Shown here piece by piece: positions 1-14,375 of a DNA stretch of 64,000 bases (its first letter is position 1; each line of letters opens with the position of its first letter). The notes under the pieces were generated by a model. It was not told where the DNA came from. It did no database searches and saw only the letters and a program-made list of their open reading frames with translations. This DNA comes from Corynebacterium sp. GTDB lineage: Bacteria > Actinomycetota > Actinomycetes > Mycobacteriales > Mycobacteriaceae. A program made the position numbers and the translations under genes. Where the stretch lies: contig NZ_JAUNKO010000008.1 of assembly GCF_030532715.1 (NCBI RefSeq), forward strand, positions 1 to 64,000, in the 5' to 3' direction.

Positions 1-102
1 AGCCAACAACAACAAAACAAAAAACGACACACTATCGAGTTCTCAAACAACACAGTCCAACCACAACAACCGGAAGCTATTTTCAGCCCCTGTCGCGGTG
101 AC
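1..102 (-). promoter_or_regulatory. Leader of a ribosomal RNA operon (16S lies left of the window)
   Basis: Read on the minus strand, positions 49-28 give a TGTTTGAGAACTCGATAGTG-type sequence. This is the hallmark of actinobacterial rRNA leaders between the promoter and 16S rRNA, where it belongs to the antitermination/processing signals. A T-rich tract follows, running to the window edge. No rRNA gene is inside the window, so the operon is inferred from the leader and the promoter just upstream. Confidence 0.8.
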
Positions 103-138
103 TCGATTAAATGTACACACAAGCTTAACGCTTGACAA
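103..138 (-). promoter_or_regulatory. rRNA operon promoter
   Basis: On the minus strand a -35 element TTGTCA (138-133) and a -10 element TACATT (115-110) are separated by exactly 17 bp. Transcription would start near 103 and run left into the rRNA leader. Both boxes are close to the housekeeping sigma consensus. No other gene lies between this site and the window edge. Confidence 0.7.
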
Positions 139-182
139 ATCCGCAGCGCAGAGGGCGTTTCTTGGGTTCATCAAACGCGAAA

Positions 183-224
183 CCCCGCACCGCGTTGCGG
201 GAAAATGCAACGTCGGGTGCGGGG
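183..224 (-). terminator. Terminator after tyrS
   Basis: An inverted repeat pairs CCCCGCACC (183-191) with GGTGCGGGG (216-224). A nested GTTGC/GCAAC pair sits in the loop. On the minus strand the stem is followed by TTTCGCGTTT. It lies 15 bp past the tyrS stop and insulates tyrS from the rRNA promoter. Confidence 0.7.
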
Positions 225-238
225 CGTCGACAAGCGCC

Positions 239-1504
239 TTAAGGGCGGATAAGTGCGCCGGCGAAGTTTTTCTTACCTCGCCGCAGCACCAGCCACTGCC
301 CATGCAACAAATCCTCAGGCCCGGGGCGCCAATCCTCGGCAGCGACGCGGTTGTTGTTGACGTAAATGCCGCCCTCCTTAATAGAACGGCGCGCGGCACC
401 GCGGGAATCGGCGAGACCGGCGGCTACAATGAGGTCGATAATTCCGAACTGTTGTTCTGGGCTAAATTCCGCGACCGTAGTTTCGGAAAGCGCCCCGGCG
501 AGGGTCGCCTCGTCAAGGTCTGCAAGCTCCGCCTTGCCAAACAACGCTTGGGCGGCCAGCTCCACGGACTCCGTTGCCTGGGCACCGTGCACCAACGTGG
601 TCAACTCGCGAGCCAAGCGACGCTGCGCTTGCCGCTGGTGCGGACGCTCCGCAACCTCCACCTCATACGCGGCGATTTCCTCCTGCGTGAGGAAGGTAAA
701 CCAGCGCAGATAGTCAATCACCACAGCGTCGCCGGCGTTCACAAAGTACTGGTACCACGCATACGGGCTGGTCAGTTGTGGGTCCAACCACAGCTTGCCG
801 CCACCGGTCGACTTGCCAAACTTCTGCCCCTCCGCGTCCGTCACCAGTGGCACCGTCAGGCCGTGGGTGCGCTGCTGGTCCATGCGTCGATTCAAATCCA
901 CGCCGGAAACAATGTTGCCCCACTGATCGCCACCGCCGATTTGCAGTACGCAATCGAACTCACGTCGCAAATGCACAGCGTCGAACGCCTGAAGCAACAT
1001 ATAGGAGAATTCGGTGTAGGAAATGCCGTCGCTTTCCAAACGCCGCTTCACGGTTTCCCGGTCAAGCATGGTGTTCAGCGAGAAGTTCTTGCCAACATCG
1101 CGCAAAAACTCGATCACGCTCATGCTGCCGATCCAATCCGCATTGTTGACCATAATCGCGCGACCGTCAGTGTAATCAATAAAGTTACGAATCTGCGCCT
1201 GGATGGACTCGACATTGCTTGCGATTTCCTCGCGGCTCAGCATGGAGCGCTCACCTACGTCGCGCGGGTCACCGATCATGCCGGTCGCGCCGCCCGCCAA
1301 GGTAATCGTGCGGTGACCCGCGTCCTGGAAGCGCTTCAACATAATCAGCGGCACGAGGTGACCGGCGTGCAATGACGCCCCGGTAGGGTCAAAACCGCAG
1401 TACACGGTGATGGGTTGCTCGGCGGCTTCGCGCAGGGCGTCGATATCCGTGGATTGGTTGATTAGCCCACGCCACGTGAGCTCGTCAATGATGTTCATTA
1501 CCAT
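239..1504 (-). CDS. tyrS: Tyrosyl-tRNA synthetase
   Basis: Cytosolic class Ic aminoacyl-tRNA synthetase that activates tyrosine with ATP and charges tRNA-Tyr. The 421-residue length is normal for the bacterial TyrRS family. The HIGH-type motif reads HAGH (residues 46-49) and the KMSKS-type loop reads KFGKS (228-232). The GGDQWGN stretch near 190 is the tyrosine-binding region. An S4-like RNA-binding domain forms the last 70 or so residues. A second Met two codons in (1498) could be the true start. Downstream lie a strong terminator and then an rRNA promoter, both reading the same way. The arg cluster is upstream, as in C. glutamicum. Confidence 0.97.
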   Translation of the reverse strand: MVMNIIDELTWRGLINQSTDIDALREAAEQPITVYCGFDPTGASLHAGHLVPLIMLKRFQDAGHRTITLAGGATGMIGDPRDVGERSMLSREEIASNVESIQAQIRNFIDYTDGRAIMVNNADWIGSMSVIEFLRDVGKNFSLNTMLDRETVKRRLESDGISYTEFSYMLLQAFDAVHLRREFDCVLQIGGGDQWGNIVSGVDLNRRMDQQRTHGLTVPLVTDAEGQKFGKSTGGGKLWLDPQLTSPYAWYQYFVNAGDAVVIDYLRWFTFLTQEEIAAYEVEVAERPHQRQAQRRLARELTTLVHGAQATESVELAAQALFGKAELADLDEATLAGALSETTVAEFSPEQQFGIIDLIVAAGLADSRGAARRSIKEGGIYVNNNRVAAEDWRPGPEDLLHGQWLVLRRGKKNFAGALIRP

Positions 1505-1525
1505 GCCTTAGAAAATGAGTCCGGT

Positions 1526-1717
1526 TCAGGAGTTGGAGGCGGAATCCGCAGGCCACGCGAACGCTTCGTCGATCAGCATGACAGGGATGCCGTCGTCGAT
1601 GCGATACGCGATACCCAGTCGCTCGTTGACAAGCACCTGCTCGTCCTCGAGATATCGTAACGGCCCGTGATCCTGCGGGCAGGCTAACACTTCCAACAAC
1701 TGGGGGTCGATACTCAT
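1526..1717 (-). CDS. Trm112-like small zinc-ribbon protein
   Basis: A 63-residue protein that starts MSIDPQLLEVLACPQD and ends in a short acidic/Ser tail. The LACP..HGPL opening, the Y-R-I-D-D-G-I-P core and VMLIDEA are typical of the bacterial Trm112/YcaR family. Eukaryotic and archaeal relatives activate methyltransferases; the bacterial role is not settled. Only one cysteine (residue 13) remains, so zinc binding is doubtful. A longer reading frame extends upstream into argH, but the family starts at this Met. An AGGAGG-like site lies in the short gap to argH. It sits between argH and tyrS and is probably co-transcribed with one of them. Confidence 0.85.
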   Translation of the reverse strand: MSIDPQLLEVLACPQDHGPLRYLEDEQVLVNERLGIAYRIDDGIPVMLIDEAFAWPADSASNS

Positions 1718-1769
1718 GCTTGGTAATTGTAGCCGGTCACCACGGGGGTAAAGACATAGGAGGCGCCAA

Positions 1770-4396
<2,627 letters not shown>

Positions 4397-4441
4397 GAAA
4401 AGAATCTCCTTGCGAATAAAAAATTAACGAAAACTCAACCT

Positions 4442-4470
4442 ATTGTATTGTGCCGCATGACACGGCCGAA
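4442..4470 (-). promoter_or_regulatory. Putative argGH promoter
   Basis: In the gap between argR and argG, the minus strand carries TTCGGC (4470-4465), a 17 bp spacer and TACAAT (4447-4442). The -10 box is good and the -35 weak. It would start an argGH transcript with a leader of about 40 nt that includes the AAGGAG site. Confidence 0.45.
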
Positions 4471-4486
4471 CAGCACACCGCACCCG

Positions 4487-5005
4487 CTAGCGCCGTTGGA
4501 ACATCTCTGCCAGCTCTGCGCCGGTGAGCGGGTCACGCGCCAACACAAAAATCGTATCGTCGCCGGCGATGGTGCCCACTACTTCCGGAAGCTGCACGCG
4601 ATCAATGTAGCTGGCCAGGTATTGCGCGGCACCCGGCGGGGTGCGTAAGACCGCAATATTGGCGGAGGCGTCCACGCTCACCACCAAATCATCCAGCATG
4701 CGGCGCAGCTTTTCGCGGGGTCCGCGCAGAGTTTCCAGCAGCACTGTGTCCCCAGAACCCACCGCATAGTAGGCGCGGCCGGATTCCGGGCGAACCTTTT
4801 TGGCCCCGAGTTCATCGAGATCGCGTGACAGGGTGGCTTGGGTGATGTCAATGCCATCGTCGAGGAGCAATTCCGAAAGCTGCACTTGGCTGGAAACCCG
4901 GTATTGCGACAAAATTTCCAAGATTCGGGCCTGCCGCGCCGTCCGGCTCACCGGTTGCGCCACGGGATGCGACTCTTGACCAGCGCCCAGAAAATCCTTG
5001 TCCAT
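4487..5005 (-). CDS. argR: Arginine repressor
   Basis: ArgR family transcription factor that uses arginine as corepressor. The N-terminal winged helix-turn-helix contains SQVQLSELL and [19 protein letters not shown], the DNA-reading part. The C-terminal half ends with the hexamerisation/arginine-binding core [14 protein letters not shown] and [11 protein letters not shown]. The ATG at 5005 gives 172 residues, close to the C. glutamicum protein; a GTG at 5020 is the alternative. It is last in the argCJBDFR series, 18 bp after argF, and probably represses the argC promoter through the ARG boxes seen there. Confidence 0.95.
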   Translation of the reverse strand: MDKDFLGAGQESHPVAQPVSRTARQARILEILSQYRVSSQVQLSELLLDDGIDITQATLSRDLDELGAKKVRPESGRAYYAVGSGDTVLLETLRGPREKLRRMLDDLVVSVDASANIAVLRTPPGAAQYLASYIDRVQLPEVVGTIAGDDTIFVLARDPLTGAELAEMFQRR

Positions 5006-5023
5006 ATGTTTGCGCTTCACTTT

Positions 5024-7183
<2,160 letters not shown>

Positions 7184-7191
<8 letters not shown>

Positions 7192-8140
7192 TCGCGGCTA
7201 CCTCCTCTCGAAAGACCATATGTTCGGGATAGTCGCCGCGTTCGAAGCTGTCGGGCACCACCATGGTGCCGATGCCGCCTTCGGTCAGCAATTCGAGCAA
7301 CACGGAATGAGCGACGCGGCCGTCGATAACGTGTGCGGCAGAAAGCCCGCCGCTCACGGCGTGCAAGCACGCCTCCATCTTCGGAATCATCCCCGCATCC
7401 AACGACGGCAACAACGGTGCCAACTCGCCCGCCGTAATCAACGAAACCAGCGATGAACGATCCGGCCACTTGGTGTACAAACCCTCCACGTTTGTGAGCA
7501 TCACCAAACGTTCCGCGCCCAACGCAACCGCCAGCGCACCCGCCGCCGTGTCCGCGTTAATGTTGTACACCTGCCCTTCCGCATCAGGGGCGATGGTTGA
7601 GACGACGGGGATACGGCCGGCGTCGATAATATCCATCAGCGCCGCCGGGTTCACCTCCACAATGTCACCGACCAAGCCGATATCGGTGAGCTGACCATCC
7701 ACCTCCACGAGGCGTTTGGTGGCGGTAAACAACCCAGCATCCTCGCCGGAAGTGCCCACCGCATACGGCCCGTGGGAATTGATAAGCCCCACTAAATCGC
7801 GGCCTACCTGCCCAAAAAGCACCATGCGCACCACATCCATGACCTCCGGCGTGGTCACACGGAAACCGCCGCGAAACTCCCCCTGTAACCCCAACCGGTT
7901 GAGCATGGCAGAAATCTGTGGGCCACCGCCGTGCACCACCACCGGCTTCGCACCGACCGTGCGCAGAAACACCATGTCCGCCGCGAATGCCGCCTTCAGC
8001 GTCTCATCCACCATGGCGTTGCCGCCGTATTTCACCACCACGATCTTGTCGCGGAAATATTGCAACCACGGCAAGGCTTCCGCGAGTACGTTCGCGCGAA
8101 TTTCCGGCCCGATGCCGGCGAGCATTTTATTCAACTTCAA
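7184..8140 (-). CDS. argB: Acetylglutamate kinase
   Basis: Amino-acid kinase family enzyme (318 residues) phosphorylating N-acetylglutamate; usually the arginine-feedback point of this pathway in corynebacteria. Visible signatures are VVKYGGNAM near the N-terminus, VHGGGPQIS, and the ATP-site region [17 protein letters not shown]. The N-terminal extension beginning [26 protein letters not shown] is typical of arginine-sensitive hexameric enzymes. It follows argJ by 6 bp and overlaps argD. Confidence 0.96.
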
Positions 8141-8146
8141 CCGCCT

Positions 8147-9319
8147 TTACGTGGTGTACGCCGAGTTAATTTCCACATATGCGTGGGATAAGTCCGTGGT
8201 GCGCACCGTCGCCTGACCGGGACCACCGGTGCCGAGATCGATGACCACCTCTACGTTCGATCCGCTGAGGTCCACCTCGCGGGCATTCGGGGTGGGGCCG
8301 GAGCGTTCGCACACCGTGTGCCCATTGAAGGTGACGCTGATGTTTTCCGGATCCATGTCCGCCTCGGCCATGCCCACCGCGGCGAGCACTCGGCCCCAGT
8401 TCGGGTCCGCACCAAACATGGCACACTTGAACAGATTGTCGCGCGCGACGGTGCGCGCGGCGGCTCGGGCCTGATCATCCGTCGTCGTGCCGGCAACTGT
8501 CACGTTCACCCGCTTGGTCACACCCTCCGCGTCAGCTTGCATCTGCCCCGCCAGGTCCGCGCATGCTTCCAGGACCGCCGCCGCAAACTCCGACGCGTCT
8601 GGGGTCACACCAGAGGCACCGGAGGCCAACAAAAGGACGGTGTCATTGGTCGAGGTAGATCCATCAATATCCAGCAAATCAAAGGTTTGCGCAGTAGCGG
8701 CGCGGAGGGCTGCATCAGCGACGGCCGGGGTTACCGCAGCATCCGTGGTCAAGCACACCAGCATGGTAGCCAACGAGGGCGCCATCATCCCCGCGCCTTT
8801 CCCCATACCTCCGACCGACCAACCAGCGCGCTGCACGAACGTCTGCTTGCACACCGTATCAGTGGTCATAATCGCTGTAGCTGCAGCTTCCCCGTGATCG
8901 CCAAGCTCTGCGGCGAGCGTGGCCACGCCTTCGCGAACCGCCTGCATTGGCATCGGCTCACCGATAATGCCTGTAGAACACACCGCAATGTCTCCTTGCG
9001 AAACATCTAAAAGCGCGGCGGCTTGGGCAGCCATTTCGTGCGCATCCGCGTCACCTTGAGCACCCGTGCAAGCGTTCGCGTTGCCGGAATTGTAGACGAC
9101 CGCGCGGAGCTTGCCATCCGCAATCGCCCGGCGAGTAAGTTTCACCGGGGCCGCCACCACACGGTTGCGAGTAAACACGCCAGCAGCGGTAAACATCGGG
9201 CCCTGGTTGCACACCAATGCCATGTCCGGATTCCCAGAAGCCTTGATTCCCGCCGTCGTGCCGGCGGCAAGAAAGCCTGCTGGGGCACTGACACCCGTGG
9301 TGCTTGCAGTGCTCGTCAT
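8147..9319 (-). CDS. argJ: Bifunctional ornithine acetyltransferase / N-acetylglutamate synthase
   Basis: Recycles the acetyl group from acetylornithine to glutamate. ArgJ proteins self-cleave at an Ala-Thr bond; here the site is in [21 protein letters not shown], with Thr the new N-terminus of the beta chain. The length of 390 residues fits the family. The presence of argJ and absence of argE or argA in the cluster indicate the cyclic pathway. It starts 66 bp after argC and ends 6 bp before argB. Confidence 0.96.
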   Translation of the reverse strand: MTSTASTTGVSAPAGFLAAGTTAGIKASGNPDMALVCNQGPMFTAAGVFTRNRVVAAPVKLTRRAIADGKLRAVVYNSGNANACTGAQGDADAHEMAAQAAALLDVSQGDIAVCSTGIIGEPMPMQAVREGVATLAAELGDHGEAAATAIMTTDTVCKQTFVQRAGWSVGGMGKGAGMMAPSLATMLVCLTTDAAVTPAVADAALRAATAQTFDLLDIDGSTSTNDTVLLLASGASGVTPDASEFAAAVLEACADLAGQMQADAEGVTKRVNVTVAGTTTDDQARAAARTVARDNLFKCAMFGADPNWGRVLAAVGMAEADMDPENISVTFNGHTVCERSGPTPNAREVDLSGSNVEVVIDLGTGGPGQATVRTTDLSHAYVEINSAYTT

Positions 9320-9385
9320 GTGTGGTTCTCCTTGTACGTATTGGGCATGTAGCTGTCGATTGGTGAGGTGCTGGTTGCTCGTTGG

Positions 9386-10472
<1,087 letters not shown>

Positions 10473-10810
10473 TTATTTGGTGAGGAACCAGCTCACAACA
10501 TGGACCAGCACCAACACCGGCAAAACCAATACCGCAATGGCAAAAGCTTGCGGATCATTATCACGCAATCCTTCCTTCCGCAACGCACTTCGAGCATAAA
10601 TCCAATAAGGAATCACAATGATTGGTGACGTAGCTACACCCGTTGTGTAACGCCCAGCAATCACGGCAAAGAGAATATGGGTAAACCCATGCAAACCGAA
10701 CGCCAAGAGCGCACCCCGAAACAATGGCGAAGCGCAAACACTGAGGCAAAAGCAAACATTTCGGCATTCGCGGCAAACAATCCACCGCTCACTTTGTCTA
10801 CGGTGTTCAT
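10473..10810 (-). pseudogene. Frameshifted HXXEE-like membrane protein remnant
   Basis: A minus-strand frame from an ATG at 10810 encodes MNTVDKVSGGLFAANAEM and hydrophobic residues. Around 10730 the sensible reading moves to another frame, which encodes FRGALLAFGLHGFTHILFA and PYWIYARSALRKEG, ending VVSWFLTK at 10473. The second part looks like the C-terminal half of HXXEE-domain membrane proteins (LHxxxH, PYxxY). No HxxEE motif is present, so the N-terminal half seems lost. Either a decayed gene or a sequencing frameshift. It is divergent from a TetR gene, a common partner of HXXEE genes. Confidence 0.4.
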
Positions 10811-10878
10811 CAATCCAGCCCCTAATTAGGGAATCAGTTCACAGTAATAAAGTCACCCTAGGTAGCGTTTCTTATATA

Positions 10879-10884
10879 TAAGCT
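10879..10884 (+). promoter_or_regulatory. -10 box for the TetR gene
   Basis: TAAGCT ends 7 nt before the ATG at 10892, suggesting a leaderless message. The overlapping TATATATAAG just upstream is an alternative -10. The short near-palindrome ACCCTAGGTA (10855-10864) lies about 14 bp upstream and could be the regulator's own operator. Confidence 0.4.
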
Positions 10885-10891
10885 GTAAGGC

Positions 10892-11458
10892 ATGGCACAA
10901 CGTACTGGACGCCCACAAGACGAAACAATTGACCACAAAGTTTTGCAGACAACCCTCAGGTTGATGCAGCTTTACGGATATACAGGCTTACGCATCAATG
11001 AAATCGCTCACCGCAGCGGCATCGCCAAAACCACCATTTACCGCCGCTGGCCGTCACTGGCACACCTCGCCGTCGCCGCAATCCAACAGGAACTCGGCGA
11101 GCGTACCGTCGACCTCAGCGGAGACTTTGACAAGGATCTCGATACCTTTATCAGCGCCTACGCAGACCTGATTAACAGCCCCAACGCCACCCTCGTTGCC
11201 ATCAGCCTGGATATCCACCGGCAAAACAACCCCGAACTTTCCAAGCTCTACCGCGAAACCATTATCCAACCCGTGCGCAGCCAAGCGGTGGAGCTGGCCA
11301 AGCTCGCCGACATCAAGCCCGCCAGCTTTACCGATCTCACCGATTCCATTATCGGCGGCCTCATCTACCGATCCGCAATTTTGGGCGAACAAATGGACAA
11401 TAACGAAATCAAGGAATACATCCTCAACCTCCTGAAAGGTTACACAAGCGCCCCGTGA
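10892..11458 (+). CDS. TetR-family transcriptional regulator
   Basis: 188 residues with an N-terminal helix-turn-helix at about 20-65 (LRINEIAHRSGIAKTTIYRRWPS), typical of TetR/AcrR repressors. A helical ligand/dimer domain follows with no recognisable specificity. It diverges from the broken HXXEE-like gene, its likely former target. Its 3' end overlaps the thiD 3' end by 19 bp (convergent). The ligand cannot be predicted. Confidence 0.85.
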   Translation: MAQRTGRPQDETIDHKVLQTTLRLMQLYGYTGLRINEIAHRSGIAKTTIYRRWPSLAHLAVAAIQQELGERTVDLSGDFDKDLDTFISAYADLINSPNATLVAISLDIHRQNNPELSKLYRETIIQPVRSQAVELAKLADIKPASFTDLTDSIIGGLIYRSAILGEQMDNNEIKEYILNLLKGYTSAP

Positions 11459-12255
11459 TCGATTGGGCCGTGACCAGTACCCACCTCCAATGCGTCCGCG
11501 CCCTCCAGCGCAGCTTGCAACCAAGGTTTGACCAGGCTCAGCGCCTCATCCCAACGCCCCGTCCGCACGAACGCCGTCGCCATCGCGGACGATAGTGAGC
11601 ACCCCGTACCGTGGGTACAGCGAGTGTTTACGCGGGGAGATTCGCACGGAAACACACCACTGCGATTCACCACCACATCGGAAACCACGTCGCCATCGAG
11701 GTGCCCACCCTTGACCAACACCGCCAGCGCAGTGCCACCAATCAGGCGCTTCGCCTGCAATACCGCCGCGGCCGAAGTTTCCGCAGGCTCCTCCCCCACC
11801 AACCGTGCCAGCTCCGGAATATTCGGGGTGAGCAATACGCCGCCGTGCCGTTCCGCGAGTTCGCCAATCAGTTCACGTAGCGCGCTTTCCGCATCCGCCG
11901 CCAATAACGAGTGCCCCGAGGTAGAGACCATCACCGGATCGAGCACCACCGGGGCATCAATATCTCGCAGCCACTCCGCAACCACCGCAATCGTCGCGGT
12001 ATCGCCTAGCATGCCTATTTTCACGGCGTCGATATGCACGTCTTCGCTCACAGCGTCGAGCTGCTCGCGGATCCACGTCGGCGCCAACGAATGCACGTGC
12101 CGCACCCCCTGCGTGTTTTGGGCAACGATTGCAGTCACCACCCCCATGCCGTAGCCGCCAAGCGCCATAATTGCCTTCAGATCCGCGTGGATTCCGGCGC
12201 CCCCAGTGGGATCCGTGCCGGCGATTGCCAAGATGCGTGGTCTCGCTGCAGTCAT
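11440..12255 (-). CDS. thiD: Hydroxymethylpyrimidine / phosphomethylpyrimidine kinase
   Basis: Thiamine synthesis enzyme phosphorylating HMP and HMP-P. The ribokinase-like fold is evident: LAIAGTDPTGGAGIHADLKA at the start and NTRCTHGTGCSLSSAMAT near the C-terminus with the catalytic region. The Met at 12255 gives 271 residues, the usual single-domain size, and lies 7 nt after a TACTAT box, so a leaderless start is likely. Upstream in-frame residues are Arg/Ala-rich and not family-like. I see no TPP riboswitch (THI box) upstream. thiL, also in this window, completes part of the pathway. Confidence 0.93.
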   Translation of the reverse strand: MTAARPRILAIAGTDPTGGAGIHADLKAIMALGGYGMGVVTAIVAQNTQGVRHVHSLAPTWIREQLDAVSEDVHIDAVKIGMLGDTATIAVVAEWLRDIDAPVVLDPVMVSTSGHSLLAADAESALRELIGELAERHGGVLLTPNIPELARLVGEEPAETSAAAVLQAKRLIGGTALAVLVKGGHLDGDVVSDVVVNRSGVFPCESPRVNTRCTHGTGCSLSSAMATAFVRTGRWDEALSLVKPWLQAALEGADALEVGTGHGPIDHGALV

Positions 12256-12628
12256 GCCGTACATAGTAATAGCTTTTCCACGGGACGATCCGCCTCTCGA
12301 CGCCGCGGCCGCCACCCCCGCAGCACTCCTACGCGAACGCGCGCTTCCCGGCCACGCAGTGAGTGGCGCATGACGCAATATCACCGGTACATCCGCATGA
12401 AGTAGTTCACATGTCGATGCAATAATCTCCCATCACAGCTGGCTGCCGAACCACGCACAGGGGCAACCTTGGAAAAGAGACGGTATTCACAGTAGCCGTC
12501 GTCGCGGCTATTGCGCTACACTACAGGCTGAGCATTTGCGTAGTAAATCCTAAGGCAGCGAGTGATTCATTCACGTCGCACTTGCGGGTTTTTGAGTTGT
12601 GGTATCGAAATCAAGGAAAGCGCCGAAC
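12256..12628. other. Intergenic region between divergent thiD and anchored-protein gene
   Basis: 373 bp without a convincing gene. On the minus strand a TACTAT -10 box (12268-12263) ends 7 nt before the thiD ATG. On the plus strand TACACT (12517-12522) is a possible -10 for the gene at 12629, with no clear -35. The AAGGAAAG ribosome site at 12613-12620 sets that start. Nothing else recognisable. Confidence 0.5.
12263..12268 (-). promoter_or_regulatory. -10 box, leaderless thiD
   Basis: TACTAT on the minus strand lies 7 nt before the ATG at 12255; no Shine-Dalgarno is present. Confidence 0.5.
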
Positions 12629-13426
12629 ATGAATCAAGGTCACAGTGAAAACTCTCACCATTCGGGAGGTGGGCAGCGCAATGACCACCAAGCTTTTCCC
12701 GAAACCATGCAATACCAACCCGTGACCCCGCCACCGCAATACCCAATGATGCCCGCGCCAGCCCCGAAAAAGCAAAGCAACCTCGGCTGGATCGTTGCTG
12801 GTGTCGCCGTCGTCAGCTGCTTCGCAATATTGGTCACGGTGGTGATCGCAAGCGCGGTATTCATCAAGTCCAACCAGCGGGTGGATGCAAGTCCCGAACG
12901 CACCGTCACCAATACGGAACGCAACCGCCCAGCACCGTTACCCGCGCCGCCAAGCGATCGCACCGTCCGGCAGTCCTCTATTACGACAGCCCAACAGCGA
13001 GAAATCCAGCGTTCGATCCAGCACTCGTTTCCGCCAGCGGTGGGTCGCGAACTCATCATGGATTCCTGCACCGAAGTGGAGTTCCTGCTGGAACCAACAT
13101 TTCGGCAATTGGAATGCTCGTTCCCCTCGCCGATTCGGAGCGGGAAGGTGGAATATGCCGGCATTGTCACGGACCCAGGCGCGTTGAACGTCCTGCTCAA
13201 CGATTTTGAATTCGATGAATTCCGCCATATTCGTTCCGCACCGAACCATGATTTTCACCTCATCGCAGAGGTGTACGGCGAAGAGTTCGGTTACGCCACC
13301 TATGCCTACGATCTGCACGGGCCGGACCTCGCCACCACCTATATCGTGTTCGCGGATGAGGCAACTGCCTCCGACTTTTTCGTCGACGTCGGCCTAGCCG
13401 AACCGAAATTCGAGCGCACTTCCTAA
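12629..13426 (+). CDS. Membrane-anchored hypothetical protein
   Basis: I do not recognise the family. The start at 12629 is set by AAGGAAAG 8 nt upstream (265 residues); a GTG at 12599 is possible but poorer. Residues 1-50 are rich in Pro, Gln, His and Gly and should be cytoplasmic. One transmembrane helix spans about 52-79. Residues 80-110 are a polar Pro/Arg/Thr linker. The rest is a likely extracytoplasmic domain with two cysteines that could pair. The next gene, 40 bp downstream on the same strand, has the same layout plus a trypsin-like protease domain, so the two probably form one operon and may act together at the cell surface. Confidence 0.75.
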   Translation: MNQGHSENSHHSGGGQRNDHQAFPETMQYQPVTPPPQYPMMPAPAPKKQSNLGWIVAGVAVVSCFAILVTVVIASAVFIKSNQRVDASPERTVTNTERNRPAPLPAPPSDRTVRQSSITTAQQREIQRSIQHSFPPAVGRELIMDSCTEVEFLLEPTFRQLECSFPSPIRSGKVEYAGIVTDPGALNVLLNDFEFDEFRHIRSAPNHDFHLIAEVYGEEFGYATYAYDLHGPDLATTYIVFADEATASDFFVDVGLAEPKFERTS

Positions 13427-13466
13427 CGCCAATCCCCTACCCGCAAGCACGAAGGGCGAAAACACC

Positions 13467-14348
13467 ATGTCCTGGACTCCACCACCACACCAACCGCCAC
13501 CTCCAGGGCCGCGACCGGCCGCGGGGCACAGCAACCTGATCACGTGGCTGATCGTCGGGGCGACCTGCGTGCTATCCATATTGATATTTTTTGTTCTTGC
13601 GCTCAACCCCCCGCTGTTTCGGGCGCAACCGAAAGACACCGGCAATGGTGAGACAAACACCCGCGCAGATACCGTGGGATTGGAATCGGAGCGCCAGCGT
13701 TCACAGGTCTATCGGCTGAGCCGCGGGTTCGAGTTTCTGCGACACCCGGGTGGTGTGATCCCGGGCGGCCGGTACATCAACATGGACAAACAACTCGAGT
13801 GTTCCTTCGGCTGGACTGTGGTCTCAGACGAGATGCCAGGCACGTATCTGAACCTCACGGCTGGGCACTGCGGAGACGAGGGCGACAAGATCGGCATCGA
13901 AGAGCAGGACGGCAGCCTTGTAGAAATCGGCGAGGTCGTGTGGACCACCGGCTGGAATGGGAAACGGCAACCGGATTGGGCGCTTCTAAAAATCTACGAT
14001 GACAATGTGCAAACGGCGTTACCGGTGGAAGGTTATCGCGTTGTTGATTGGGTGGGCAAAGACTACTTAGTGGAGAAACGCCCATACGCGTGTGCACTCG
14101 GGTTTCGGTCTGGGATTTCCTGCGGCGATTTCGTGGAAATGAGCAATGACATCACATTGTCGTTTGAAAGCATCTCCGACCACGGGGATTCCGGCGGGCC
14201 GATCTGGGTGTTCGACCCAGACACCGACGAGGTGCATGCCGCGGCGGTCAACAGCTGGGGCGAAAGTACGAACGCGACGGTGTCGCGCGTAGTTACGATC
14301 GAGCCCGTCATGCACGAATTTGGGTTGAAGTTGGTGATCCCGGACTAG
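13467..14348 (+). CDS. Membrane-anchored trypsin-like serine protease
   Basis: 293 residues. A Pro-rich N-terminus (1-20) and one transmembrane helix (about 24-46) precede a linker and an S1-type peptidase domain from about residue 85. The catalytic triad is visible: His134 in LTAGHC, Asp170 in QPDWALLKI, Ser242 in HGDSGGPIW. Cysteines 112/135 and 209/219 could form the usual disulfides. The domain should lie outside the membrane. The C-terminal part (AAVNSWG, then VSRVVTIEPVM) closes the fold. Substrate unknown; the upstream gene's product is an obvious candidate partner or target. It converges on pheT. Confidence 0.85.
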   Translation: MSWTPPPHQPPPPGPRPAAGHSNLITWLIVGATCVLSILIFFVLALNPPLFRAQPKDTGNGETNTRADTVGLESERQRSQVYRLSRGFEFLRHPGGVIPGGRYINMDKQLECSFGWTVVSDEMPGTYLNLTAGHCGDEGDKIGIEEQDGSLVEIGEVVWTTGWNGKRQPDWALLKIYDDNVQTALPVEGYRVVDWVGKDYLVEKRPYACALGFRSGISCGDFVEMSNDITLSFESISDHGDSGGPIWVFDPDTDEVHAAAVNSWGESTNATVSRVVTIEPVMHEFGLKLVIPD

Positions 14349-14375
14349 CACGCCGGAATCACCAACGGGCGCGGA

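Noticed and set aside
98..1375. 425-codon open frame on the plus strand
   Set aside because: Antisense to tyrS; its composition is the reverse-frame shadow of a high-GC gene and it resembles no protein family.
12256..12420. Possible TPP riboswitch upstream of thiD
   Set aside because: No THI-box sequence was found, and the -10 box 7 nt before the start leaves no room for a leader.
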